A stretch of DNA of 27,191 bases, taken from Brachionus koreanus (Eukaryota; Rotifera; Eurotatoria; Ploima; Brachionidae). The stretch covers positions 549,521 to 576,711 of the forward strand of contig PJRA01000198.1 of the NCBI GenBank assembly GCA_016987375.1. Direction: 5' to 3'. Positions 1 to 9,928 of the stretch are shown piece after piece (position 1 is the stretch's first letter; each line of letters starts with the position of its first letter). The position numbers were made by a program, and so were the translations under genes. The notes under the pieces were generated by a model that was not told the DNA's origin, searched no databases, and worked only from the letters and a program-made list of their open reading frames with translations.

Positions 1-145
1 CGTGCGTGGGATAACATTTGATTCTTAGGTTTTAGTGCACGCATAAGCGACCATCAGCCCCATGTTAAAATCGGCCCCTTGGGATGCGTGCATAAAAATT
101 CAGATTTCATAATTTGACGCGGCGTTAAAATTCAAAAAACCTACA
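1..145 (+). repeat. left terminal inverted repeat of the pogo-like element
   Basis: This is the reverse complement of 2317-2461 with only two mismatches. It begins cgtgcgtggga and ends at cctaca. It could continue to the left of the window. It contains short GC-rich patches (tcggcccctt, gacgcggcg) that stand out from the AT-rich surroundings and are candidate transposase-binding sequence. Confidence 0.95.
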
Positions 146-188
146 TAAATCTTCTGGGTATTTATTAAATTTTCAAATTCTTTACAAA

Positions 189-1927
189 ATGAGTTTAGAA
201 AATACTAATAAAGCTGATTCTGCTAATGAAGATCAGCTTGAAAATGCGTCTCGGAAATATAAAAGATCTACCTACACTCTAGAGTTTAAATACAAAATTA
301 TTAATTATATTAATAAAGGAAATAGTATAAATAAATGTGCTAAAGAGTTCAAAATTGACAGGCGTATAATCAGTAGATGGAAGCATCTTGAATCTAGAAT
401 TCTTGAGAATAAAAAGAAACGTCAACGTCACTGTGTAAAATCAGTTATTGATCGTTGCCATTTTCCGCTACTTGAGACAAATTTGTTCAATTGGATTAAG
501 GAAAAGAGAAGCCAAGGTGTTTGCCTAAGTGGTTTATCAATAAAACTTGAAGCCATGCGTTTCTTTATAGCCCTTTATCAAAATACTGCAGAAGGGAATA
601 AAGAATTTAAAAATCAAATGGTTGGTTAGAAAACTTTTGCTCTAGAAAAGATTTAGTTCTAGGTCGCATTACTACAAGTGGTAGAGACTTGCCAAAGAAT
701 ACTATTGAAATTATAAAGCAATTTTTTAGTGATTGTCAGAAACTTGTAAACAAACCAAATTATGACAGTACAAAATTATTGAATATGGATGAGACCAGCA
801 TCTATCTAGATTCTCCTAATTCAAACACATTTGATATCAAAGGCTCTAAAAGAATAAAAGCAATAACCAAAAGAGCTGAAAAAGTAAGAATTTCGGCTAT
901 ATTTACTGCCTCGGCTTCAGGTGAAAAAAATGACATTTTTATTCTCATTCCACGAAAAACCGACTTACCAAATTATACACCACCATTGGATGTAAAAGTT
1001 AAATATAAAATAAATGCCACGTTTGACGAACATATGATTTGCGAATATGCAAGGACTATACTAGTTGATTACATGTTTAAAAATAGACTTGATGAGGTTT
1101 ATTTATTTCTTGATTCCGCGAGATGCCATACAACTGAATTAGTCAAAAACACACTACTTAGCTTAAATATTATTCCAGTTTTCATTCCACCACGGTTTAC
1201 AAACCTTATCCAACCAGCGGATGTTTGCTGGTTTGCATCATTAAAAAAAGCATATAATTCAAAATGGAATGAATGGTTTTTAAATGGTGATAAAACTTAT
1301 ACCAAGTTTGGAAACCGAAAGTCACCAGGGTATTCATTGTGTATAGACTTGTTGTCTGAAATTTGGAGAGACTTTAGCATTGCAACTGTTATTAAAAGCT
1401 TTGATAAATGTGGGATTACAAGCCAGTTTGATTTACATTTGTCCTTAAATCATAAACTAAAAAATAGCGTAGCAATTACAGACTACATCGATGAAGTTGA
1501 TGAGAGTGATGAAATAGAAGCATTTGATACAAATGACGATACTTTATTTGAAAATGAAACATATCCAACACCTGATAGTCAAATTTCAGAAATTGATAAT
1601 ATAATATCAAAGCCTTCATCAACAAACTAATCTGACTCAAAAAGAGGTAAATCGAACACTTCGATGTCTGATATTTCATCTACTCAGTCATTTTATACAC
1701 CATCACCAAAAGGATCAGCAGAGATATCTGAAAGTGATTTCACAGCACAAAATATTATTCCTTTAACACACTCAGTAACAGGACGGTCGACATCAAATTC
1801 ATTTTGCTCATCAAGTAACTTACCAATTTCATCGACTAATATTTCGCCTTCTCAAAATTTACCAACACCATCACCAATTACAACAGAAAAAGTTTTAGTA
1901 AAACGAAAAGTTGGGAGACCAAGGTAA
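189..1927 (+). pseudogene. pogo-like transposase, frameshifted, with an in-frame stop and an AT-hook tail
   Basis: The ATG at 189 opens a 146-residue frame with a Psq-type helix-turn-helix (about residues 27-65, with the ...CAKEFKIDRRIISRWKH core) followed by a CENP-B-like HTH. At the A-run 609-613 the frame slips: the family's expected NGWLENF segment continues in another frame from 611, consistent with loss of one A. That frame runs to the TAA at 1628-1630 and contains the DDE domain: Asp in NMDET, Asp in FLDSARCH and Asp in IQPADV, the last two 36 residues apart. The same frame stays open after the TAA until 1927, giving a Ser/Thr-rich tail that ends in an AT-hook (KRKVGRPR). I infer that the TAA may be a nonsense mutation and that the three pieces were once one protein of roughly 580 residues. 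A naturally shorter enzyme ending at 1628 cannot be excluded. Confidence 0.85.
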
Positions 1928-2101
1928 ACTTATGAATAAAAGGAAGAAAAAAAAAGAATGCGAATGGCAAAAAAAATATCTTTTTAATTCTTAAAAATAT
2001 ACCAATAAGTAACTTTTTACCTGTATAATTATTTTTAAAAAATTAATTTTATTTATTTCAACTTAGTCTTAAAAATTAGTATTTAATTGCTTAGTTTTAA
2101 A

Positions 2102-2217
2102 TTTTAACCCCTCACCATAATTTAGGATCGTTTTTTTTTTTTTAATAAAAAAACTATTTTTAATTATTTTTTTTAATTTTTGAATTTTTTTTTCCTAATT
2201 TTTAACCCCGCACCAAT
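2102..2217 (+). repeat. subterminal direct repeats in the transposon
   Basis: Two copies of a 16-bp motif, ttttaacccc(T/G)cacca, occur at about 2102-2117 and 2200-2215. A related inverted form (aatgcggggtcaa) follows near 2271. Subterminal repeats of this sort often bind transposase, but the function here is inferred. The rest of 1928-2316 is low-complexity AT-rich sequence. Confidence 0.5.
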
Positions 2218-2316
2218 ACTCAAAAACTTGAGTTTTATTTCCTCTAATTAAATATATGATTTTCAATTTATAATGCGGGGTCAAGTAAGCATTTTCGGTT
2301 TTTGACCCAGCATTAT

Positions 2317-2461
2317 TGTAGGTTTTTTGAATTTTAACGCCGCGTCAAATCATGAAATCTGAATTTTTATGCACGCATCCCAAGGGGCCGATTTTAACAT
2401 GGGGCTGATGGTCGCTTATGCGTGCACTAAAACCTAAGAATCAAATGCTATCCCACGCACG
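2317..2461 (-). repeat. right terminal inverted repeat of the pogo-like element
   Basis: Matches the reverse complement of 1-145 at 143 of 145 positions. Homology stops inward at 2317, where the two ends diverge. Sequence after 2461 is unrelated to anything seen in the element. Confidence 0.95.
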
Positions 2462-2876
2462 ATATCGCAAGGGTTTACGGTAAATTAAATGAAGCAAGAA
2501 GAAACCTAACCCTTTTCTTTTAGCCTTTTTAATTAATGCTTTTAATAATTGAAATTTTGTCCAGTTGATATATTATGCCAAAAAAAAGAAAAAAGTTAAT
2601 AAAATATTTTCATTTATTTAATAAAAATTAATAGCTTAGGATTATTTATTTCAATAGTAATTATGTTTGCATGTTTATATTTTTTGCTTGTCTTTCAATA
2701 AAGTGAAAAATAATTTTAAAAACAAAAGACTTCTTTTTAAAAAACCCAATGTCCAAAAGAATAAATGAGAACTTAATAAAATGCAAATTAAGTTTAATCT
2801 GGCAGAAATTTGAAATAATTAAAAGGCGAAAATTAAATTTAAAATTTTTATTAAAAAAATATATAAATAATAAATT
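2462..2876. other. intergenic spacer, AT-rich
   Basis: No gene or RNA is recognisable here. A minus-strand AATAAA lies at 2852-2847, about 25 nt past the stop of the GPCR gene, and is its likely poly(A) signal. The remainder is A/T runs. Confidence 0.5.
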
Positions 2877-5800
2877 TTAATTTTTATTTGATAAATTAGT
2901 TTTTTTTTGGAAATGACAAACAAATGTACTTTTTGAGAAGCCAAGTGTTAGAAAAATACGACGAAATTTAGCAGATAAAAGGTTATAAATTATCGGATTT
3001 GATATACAGTGAAAAAAATAGATAGTAGTAGTCAAATCCGATATGATATTGATGACATTTATTTCATCAGTTACCGAGTGATTGATGAACAATGGTGGTG
3101 AATAATATTGTCTAAAATTTGACCAAAGTATGAAAATTCTTATAGGCAATTGACAACAAAAAAATATAAAAGTAATCAAAGATATGACTATAGTGAAGTT
3201 AATTTTGTTGTAAAATGTCAATTTAGGCTTAAATGTCTGACTATTTTCGGTCATTTCATTATTTGGACTCACATGTCTTACTGTATGGACATTTTTGATT
3301 AATTTTGAATTGTTTGATTCAGCAGACTCTAATTTGCAAGAATTAGAACTTTTTGCATTAAAATTTTCATTTTTAGTACATCTGCATTCATAGTTATTTT
3401 TTGTTCCCGAAAAACAAAAAGAACATGAACGAGACCTTTTATTTTTCCATAGAAAAACTAATTTTTTCGACCCTTTGTTTTTTATTATTTCACCAGGTTT
3501 CTCCTCATTTTGACATTTCAGTCTTTCAGCTTCGGATAAAGACAATTTTCCGGCCATATTTTTACCAATATTTGTTCTTAATCGTATCGAATTTTTGGAA
3601 TTGATTCTAAGCCCTGTTTGTTTGTTGGACGTGTTGAAAAAACGGTAATGCTTTTGTAGATTAATGATTATATAAATGTACAAAATTGCTAGACCAATTG
3701 TCGGTAGAAAAATTAAAATAATGTTGAAAAAAAGAACATAAAAAAGCTTTATTTTTGACAAATTTAGCCAACATTGTTCTACTATTGAATTATATTCAGT
3801 CATCAAGACAAATGGGGATGACACAATTAATGCCACTAGCCAAATTGAGACAATAGTAAACATTGAATTTTTTCCATCAAACATAATTTTTACCTTAAAA
3901 AAAAATTTATTGAAATACATTAAGTTTTTTATTTATTAAGAAAATTTATTCAGTTTAAGCAAAATTTTAAAAATTGAATTAGTGATCAAAATTTAATATT
4001 TTTTAACTAATTCTGAGAAATTTTACAGAGAATGTTTTACATGTCTACATATTCTGTTTTTCATTTTTTTTCTATTATAGATCCTCACAAGATTGTGGAA
4101 TTGCAGAATCAGACGATAAGAAAATATTCAAAGAAAGATTTACAAGTGACTACCAAATCCTAAATACATAACATGGTAGTTGAAATAATTTACATAAAAA
4201 GTTTAGGCTATTGATTTTATAAAACAATATTCATCATATTTATTTTAACATTTCTTTTCAAAAAGGCCATTTATCCTTTATGCCTGGTAAAAAGACTTCG
4301 TACCCTAGCAAGTTTTGGTTATGTGATTATAAGATTTATATATTGTCTAAAAGATAATTTTACAAGGATTAAAATTATACATAAATTATTTATTTGTGAC
4401 CTTTAATTTAAAAGTTATTGAAAAAAGACTCCAATTAACTTTAACCAAATTATTATAAATTCAAAAAATGATCCTTTTTTAGATTTTATTTAGATAAATA
4501 ATTTTTAACGGGTATAAGAAAAAATATTTATTTATTTCAAATTATATTATTTATTGTAGGAGTAGCTTTTGCCAATTTCAAATTTTTACACTTAAAATGT
4601 GAATGAGTCAATTGCTTTTTTTTTGTAGCTTCTCATATTTCATCAATAAGTTTTTCTGTGGTAAAAATCACATAAATTTTTTATTAGTGGAATTAGAAGG
4701 CCAGATTTAATTTCCCAATATAATGATCCTAAACTGTTAATGTCCAAATTTTTTTTGCCTCCTTTTTTTGAACATCTGTTATTGTTACTACTAATATTTA
4801 AGAAAATCGACAATATATGATTAAAAAAAAGGAACCACATTATTAAGAAATTGATTTAAAAGGAAAAATATTAATTAAAAAAGAAATTGATTAAAATTTA
4901 AATGAAATTTTTTCAAGCGGAAGCCTTATTTTTCTTTGGTGAAAACATTTTCTTAATTTTTCATTAATATCAGAGCAAAATCCTTTTTTAATTTTTTTTA
5001 GGGGAAAAATTTTGAAGTAGCTTTTCTTTGAAGCTGGTTCGTTAAATTAGAATTTATTGATGCTATTAATTTTATTTCTATTTGGTTAAAATTTGAGTTT
5101 TTTATAATTAAATGGCAATCAATGTGTTTAAACATTTTGACGCCTTATGCAAAAAAGGGAATGATAATTAGAGAAAAACGCATTTAAAATTTGAAATATT
5201 CTAATTATAAAATTAAAAAAAAAAACTTTATTATTTAAAAAATTGAAAAATATTTTTGATAGTCAAAGCTTTTTCCAAACAAAAAAAATTATCAATCTTG
5301 CAAATAAAAGTTTTCCTCATTAAACTTTATTTATTTAGCTATTTGAAGTTTAATTTAATAAAAAAAAATCTCCAATTTAATAATTCATTTTTAAGAATGT
5401 ATTGAAAAATTTTAAAATATAATTTTAATAATAATTAAAAATCATTTAATTAGAATATTTTAAAAAATTTATCTATTTTCCACTTTTTTCATATTTTGTT
5501 AGGAAGTAAGAAATTTTTAGATAACTTTAATTAATTACTATTGTGAAATTTATTTTACTAGAACAGAACAAAATGTTAAAAAATCTAATTACTTTTTTTT
5601 GAAGCTAAAAAGCATACTTTGTAAATGCAACAAGGTTGAACATTAATAGTTGCATCATTAAGAAAATTTTGGTTAAAGTATGCAAAATTCAATTAAAAAA
5701 CTTAAAGGCTTTTCTCTATTTGTTATCAAATCATGTTCTATTTTTTATTTTGTTCCAAATTTCACAAAAAAATTAATTTTTGTATCGAGGGTCTTCAATG

Positions 5801-6411
5801 TCTTGCAAAGACTAGTCACACTGATTCAGATCTTCTCAATCTTTGAATATTTTCATTAAAAGAGTGGTTTGAATTTTATAATTTTCAATTTTTTAAAATT
5901 GTCTAATGAAAAATTTTCTGACTAACAGTGATTAACTTAAAGAAATGATTTTAATTTAAAATCTTACTGATAATGGTCTTGAGATGGCAAAGTAACGTTC
6001 CACGCTAATGAAAATTATTGTCAATGAAGAAACTGTTGTTACACAATGCTCAATAAAATAATAGATTTTGCAGTAGACAAAACCAAAGTTCCAAACATCG
6101 GGTGATAAAAGATCTGAGATGGCCACGGGTATGCATACAATAATTACCAGTAGATCAGCTACACAAAGATTTGTGAAGAAAAAATTTGTATACTGTCTGA
6201 GCTCTTTTTTGAATAGAAATACAAAAACGACTAATAAATTAGCAAATAAGCCGAATAGAAACATAATTGAATATAAGATTGCAAAAAATATTGAGCTATT
6301 TCGAATTTCTTTTTGCTGTAAACCAACATAGCTTGTTTTTTGTTCAAGCATAGTCCAATTCTTAGAATATTCATTGTAGAATATCGTAGAATGTGTTTCA
6401 TTTTTAAACAT
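2877..6411 (-). CDS. class A (rhodopsin-like) GPCR, probable neuropeptide receptor; two exons
   Basis: Exon 1 is 6411-5968 (donor CA|GTAAGA) and exon 2 is 3893-2877 (acceptor TTTTAAG|GTAAAA), phase 0, giving 486 residues. Seven membrane segments can be read. TM1 has GLFANLLVV and TM2 has NLCVADLL. TM3 starts at the conserved Cys of VYCKIYYF and ends in ERY. TM4 has the conserved Trp, followed by a loop Cys (EQCW) for the usual disulfide. TM5 is followed by a long Ser/Lys/Cys-rich third intracellular loop, TM6 has FCCQLP, and TM7 ends in NPIIY. The N-terminus has three possible N-glycosylation sites (Asn 4, 18, 38). The WNFG..C..F.E....TI..ISVERYFAI..PL stretch resembles peptide receptors of the ghrelin/neuromedin-U/TRH group, but the ligand is not predictable. 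The position of the TM6 toggle Trp is Gln. Further 5' untranslated exons may exist. Confidence 0.88.
3894..5967 (-). other. intron of the GPCR gene (2,074 bp)
   Basis: Bounded by a canonical donor and acceptor in phase 0, and long compared with the 50-60 bp introns elsewhere in the window. It falls between TM3 and TM4, in intracellular loop 2. Most of it is low-complexity AT sequence, and it holds one copy of a dispersed repeat near 5541-5657. A short exon-like stretch on the plus strand at 4080-4163 was considered and not accepted. Confidence 0.75.
5541..5657 (+). repeat. dispersed repeat, copy A
   Basis: This stretch aligns with the reverse complement of 9814-9928. Shared blocks in order are tgtgaaattta, tagaacagaacaaaatgtt, taaatgcaaca and gttgcat, with small indels between. 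This marks a moderately copied old element of unknown class (MITE or SINE size). No ORF or RNA-gene promoter is evident. The exact edges are uncertain. Confidence 0.6.
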
Positions 6412-7052
6412 GTTACCAATAAATAATATAAAAAATTCAATTCATTTAATTTTAGATCTAAATTTTTTTATTTTTAGTTAATAGAATTAGCTAAGTGGGT
6501 AAAACATATTAACTTAGAAACATATTATCTAAAGCCGAACAATAAATCTTACTTTAAAGTATGTGCGCTTTAATATTACAGTTTTTAACTAATTAAATTT
6601 CTAATCGATAAAATAAAGCTTAAGCAATTTTAAGAGAAATTAGAAAGCAGTATTTTCGTTTTGGGTAATTTTTTGCGAACGCCTTACGCTGTTCAAAATT
6701 TAAATTTCTGAACAGATTAAAGCTATTTAGCTAATTAAGAGACTGATACTTATCTTAAAAAAAAAAACTAGATAACAAATAAAAATAAAATCAAAAAAAT
6801 AAATTAAAAAAAAAAAGTAAAATTAATGATTAAGGTTATGATTTATTTTTTTTTTTAAAGTGTAATAATTTTAATGCCAAAATAGCATTTTATCTAAAAA
6901 TTATTTTTTCTTCCTTAAAATTTAATGTCTAGAATATTTTATCCTAAATTTTTAAGACTTGTATTTTTTGCTGTTTGAAAATTATTTTTAATTGATTAGA
7001 ATTTAGTAATTGTAAGTGGATTAATGAACAAAAAACTCTTTTAAATTTATAA
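6412..7052. other. upstream region of the GPCR gene, AT-rich spacer
   Basis: Contains no recognisable gene. It should include the promoter and 5' leader of the minus-strand GPCR gene, but no convincing core promoter element stands out in such AT-rich sequence. Confidence 0.4.
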
Positions 7053-7220
7053 TGGACCAAGAATCAAGCAGTTATGAATTTGATGTGCAAACATGATGCT
7101 GTTATTGCTTGTCGTGACAAAGGAAGTGAATGGCATGAAAACGGAAAAGATGTTTCTTTTGGTGAGAATCGAAAAAAAGGAGATCATCAGCAAGAACAAT
7201 GTTATTTCTATATTATTTAA
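7053..7220 (+). other. short coding-like stretch, 55 codons, unidentified
   Basis: An open stretch without an ATG at its start (preceded by TAA at 7050) encodes a hydrophilic peptide containing AVIACRDKGSEWHENGKD and ends with TAA at 7218-7220. Its GC content and amino-acid mix look more protein-like than the surrounding spacer. I do not recognise it. Given the transposon debris just downstream, a fragment of a mobile-element gene is the likeliest explanation. Confidence 0.25.
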
Positions 7221-7362
7221 AAAAATAAAACAAAATTTGTGAAAACAAATATCATTCTTTATATTTTTGAAGAAATAAAATAAATAAATAAAAAAAAGTT
7301 ACTTCAGGTGTTCCTCAAGCTCAGTTATTAGTCCTCTTTTATTGAGTATATATATAAATTAA

Positions 7363-7436
7363 GCACGTATAGCCGAGAGGTTTGTGTGTTAGTCATGCAA
7401 GCAGAGGATCGAGGGTTCAAAACCTGCTGAGGGTGG
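7363..7436 (+). repeat. tRNA-like sequence, probable head of a SINE
   Basis: A 74-nt stretch has an A-box-like tagccgagaggtttgtg and a B-box-like gggttcaaaacct with the spacing of a Leu/Ser-type tRNA. The ends do not pair into a proper acceptor stem (GCACGTA against a GAGGGTG end) and the T stem is poor, so it is not a functional tRNA gene. The unrelated sequence that follows (7437-7582) fits a SINE body. Confidence 0.5.
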
Positions 7437-7582
7437 AAAAATTTTCAAAATATCTCTGCAATACGGGGCGCATGTTTAAACCCCTTTCATAAAAAAATGG
7501 GGGACCGGTTTCGACTGGAAAAAATTTGCAGTGTAGATGATCAACTCGATGTAGTAGCCTATCAAATTTTATTCCAAACTAA

Positions 7583-7813
7583 ATTGTTGACGATATTAAA
7601 GAACGTTGCAACACAAGACTAAATCTAATTAAGATACTATCAAACAAAAAATGGGGTCTTAATCAAAAAACGTTAGGAAACCATTATAAATCTTTAGTCG
7701 GATCAATCCTAGACTATTCTTTTCCATGCTTGAATTCATTTTCAGAAAAAAATATAAAAAAATTACAAGGAATTCAGAATTCAGTAGGAAGATCTGGCTC
7801 TGTATCAAAATAG
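7583..7813 (+). pseudogene. LINE reverse-transcriptase fragment (thumb region)
   Basis: The frame reads IVDDIKERCNTRLNLIK, then WGLNQKTLGNHYKSLVGS, then ILDYSFPCLNSFSEKNIKKL, then LQGIQNS, ending at TAG 7811-7813. This is the typical pattern C-terminal to the polymerase domain of Jockey/CR1-like non-LTR retrotransposons (R...L..L....WG......L...YKSLV.S.LDY). It has no catalytic domain and no start, so it is a dead fragment. Confidence 0.7.
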
Positions 7814-7886
7814 CTAAGATTTACTCAGCAAATTCATTATAGCTCGTTTAAATAAGCATAATTTAAAATAGCATGTATCAGAATGA

Positions 7887-8261
7887 AATGAAAAAGGAAA
7901 AAATTCACCAAATTATCCAAGAGAACCAATAGATTTGAAATCAGTAGAATTTCCTGAATTTTTGACAAAAATTAAGGAAGAAAATTTTCTATTGTATGAT
8001 TCAGGACCTGAAGATTTATCTAGATTTGTTATATTTACCACAACTGAAAATTTAAAAACATTAGAAAATAATCATATTTTTTGTGATGGGACTTTTGACA
8101 TTGCCCCAAAGCCATTCTTTCAAGTTTATTCAATTCATTGTCTAATTGATGGTCAATGTTTACCAATGGTCTATTGTCTTCTACCAAACAAACAACAAAC
8201 AATCTATGAAAAAGTTTTGTCAAAAATTAAAGAATTTTTTCCTGAGCCATCAGATAATTAA
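7887..8261 (+). pseudogene. MULE-family transposase fragment
   Basis: An open frame of about 124 codons carries RFVIFTTTENLKTLE, then HIFCDGTFDIAPKPFFQVYS, then CLPMVYCLLPNKQQTIYEKV. This is the start of the MULE transposase domain found in many invertebrate FLYWCH-associated genes; the first catalytic Asp is in CDGTF. The frame ends at a TAA inside the first copy of the ~175-bp repeat, where the family would continue toward the second Asp (the DFE motif), so the gene is truncated at both ends. No ATG opens this frame. Confidence 0.65.
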
Positions 8262-8430
8262 ACATACTTCATTTTATCTATTGATTTAATATTTTCATAT
8301 CTTTTTCCTTTTTCAATTACTACATTTTATTTTATTCTTATTTTTATTTATTATTTAATTTTATTTTGATTAAAAATTTTTATTTTTATTAATCTGAAGG
8401 AGCATTAGCTCGGTACAGAATACAAATAAA
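8251..8430 (+). repeat. ~175-bp repeat, copy 1
   Basis: Begins tcagataattaaacata, passes through T-rich sequence, and ends ctgaaggagcattagctcgg, tacagaata and an aaataaa tail. It matches copy 2 (8498-8669) at both ends and along the T-rich middle. The (A)AATAAA-type tail suggests the 3' end of a non-LTR element or a SINE. It cuts off the preceding MULE frame. Confidence 0.65.
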
Positions 8431-8497
8431 AAAGAAAGAGTTGCTACTAAACTTCATCCTGTTACTTTTATTTTGACTATTTTTTTTTGATAAATTT

Positions 8498-8669
8498 CAG
8501 ATAATTAAACATATGTAATGTATCCCTTAATTCTCTATTTTCAATATATCTATTCCTAATTTTTTTAAACTATTATTACTTTATATTATTTTATTTAACT
8601 TGGTTATGATTTTAATTTTTATTCTTGTAATCTGAAGGAGCAGTAGCTCGGTACAGAAAATAAATAAAT
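8498..8669 (+). repeat. ~175-bp repeat, copy 2
   Basis: Same orientation as copy 1 and separated from it by 67 bp. The shared end block ctgaaggagca(T/G)tagctcgg is nearly identical, followed by tacagaa and an aaataaataaat tail. The copies differ by several indels, so the duplication is not very recent. Confidence 0.65.
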
Positions 8670-9813
8670 ATATAAAAATTTGATATCATATTTTTAATTT
8701 GTGTCAAATGATTAATTTTGCATCAACATAAAATATATACCATTTTTAAATTTCCTAAATAATTAATAAATTTAATGAACTAAATTCATATCAATTGCAT
8801 GATTGGGGTTTAAAAGAAATTTTTTGTATTAAATTATTTTGATATCAAATTTAAACTAATTCAAATTTATATTGACTTTAATGTATAACAAAATATAAGT
8901 CGAAAACAATAAAAAATAAGATTAAAAATAATTAGATTATTTGTATCGCTAGAATTAATATTATTTAATTTAATAGAATCGAAGAAATTAATCAGAACCT
9001 TGAGGTAACAAAAAAAAAATTTGATTTTTATTTTGACTTAAATTTTGTCTTATTTATTACACTTAATGTTTTGGAGAATTTTTTTTTTTAAATCGCCTAT
9101 AAGGCATTCAATAAGATAAATAAATAGAAAATGTTTTTACAATTCACATCTTTATTAAATTAACCTAACAAATAACAATTGAAATGTAATTACTTTTTGA
9201 TTAAAGTTTTGAAAAATTAAATTCTTATTAAGTTATAATATCTGGAAATAGTTAATCTGAAATTGAATATTGAGAAGTTTTTATTAATTTTAATAATTTA
9301 TCTTATCTAGTTTTATAAGCTAATAAATTAGATTTTCCAGAGAATAATTCTTTATTCTCTATAAAAAATAATAATTTAGTAAGCAACTTTAAAATTAAAA
9401 TTTATGTTTAAAGTGCTAAGATAAATTTTAAGAATCAAAAAATTTTTTTTAAATCAGAAACAAAACTCAATTTGCATGGGCTTAAAACTAAATAAAAATT
9501 AACACATACATAGTATTTAAGCTTTAAAATCTGTCAAATATTATCTTCCTATTATGAACATCAAATCAGGATCAAATCTCACAAATAAAGAATACTTCAA
9601 TGATTAAATTAGCCTTTAAATGAAAAAAAAATTCAAAGGCAAAAAATTAAATTAAAATTTTTAAATTATTGCATGTTGACAGATTCCGTAGCTTACTCAG
9701 GAAAAAAAGTGCCAACCAAAACTAATAGATAAAAAACAATTATGTTCAAAATCTCTGCAAAATGAACTAAAGCCAAATTTGTCTAAATTTAAAATATGCT
9801 AAATTGCAGAGTT

Positions 9814-9928
9814 TATGCAACTTTGAATGTTGCATTATGTTGCATTTATAGAACTTGCTTTTGACTTTTAAAAAAGTTATAAGAATTTTTAACATTTTGT
9901 TCTGTTCTATTGTACTAAATTTCACAAA
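9814..9928 (-). repeat. dispersed repeat, copy B
   Basis: The reverse complement matches 5541-5657, including an almost uninterrupted tagaacagaacaaaatgtt block and the taaatgcaaca ... gttgcat end. The two copies are 4 kb apart in opposite orientation. Confidence 0.6.

Larger units (their letters stand above)
1..2461 (+). mobile_element. pogo/Tigger-like DNA transposon (Tc1/mariner superfamily), probably non-autonomous now
   Basis: The segment is bounded by inverted repeats of 145 bp that I aligned base by base: 143 of 145 positions match (differences at left positions 14 and 111). Between them lies a transposase with an N-terminal Psq/CENP-B type DNA-binding region and a DDE domain with DD35D spacing, as in pogo elements. 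The near-perfect repeats suggest recent insertion, but the transposase has a frameshift and an internal stop, so this copy probably cannot make its own full enzyme. The window starts exactly at the repeat, so the outer end and the expected TA target duplication cannot be confirmed; the right flank after 2461 reads atatcgcaag. Confidence 0.9.

Noticed and set aside
4080..4163. Plus-strand exon-like stretch after a TCTATTATAG acceptor-like site in the GPCR intron
   Set aside because: It reads as 28 unrecognised codons to a stop with no partner exon; chance or old debris is likelier.
4643..4840. 65-residue minus-strand ORF inside the GPCR intron
   Set aside because: Low-complexity composition, no family resemblance, and located inside a spliced-out intron.
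7363..7436. Functional tRNA gene
   Set aside because: A and B boxes are present, but the acceptor and T stems do not pair, so a SINE head or tRNA pseudogene is more likely.
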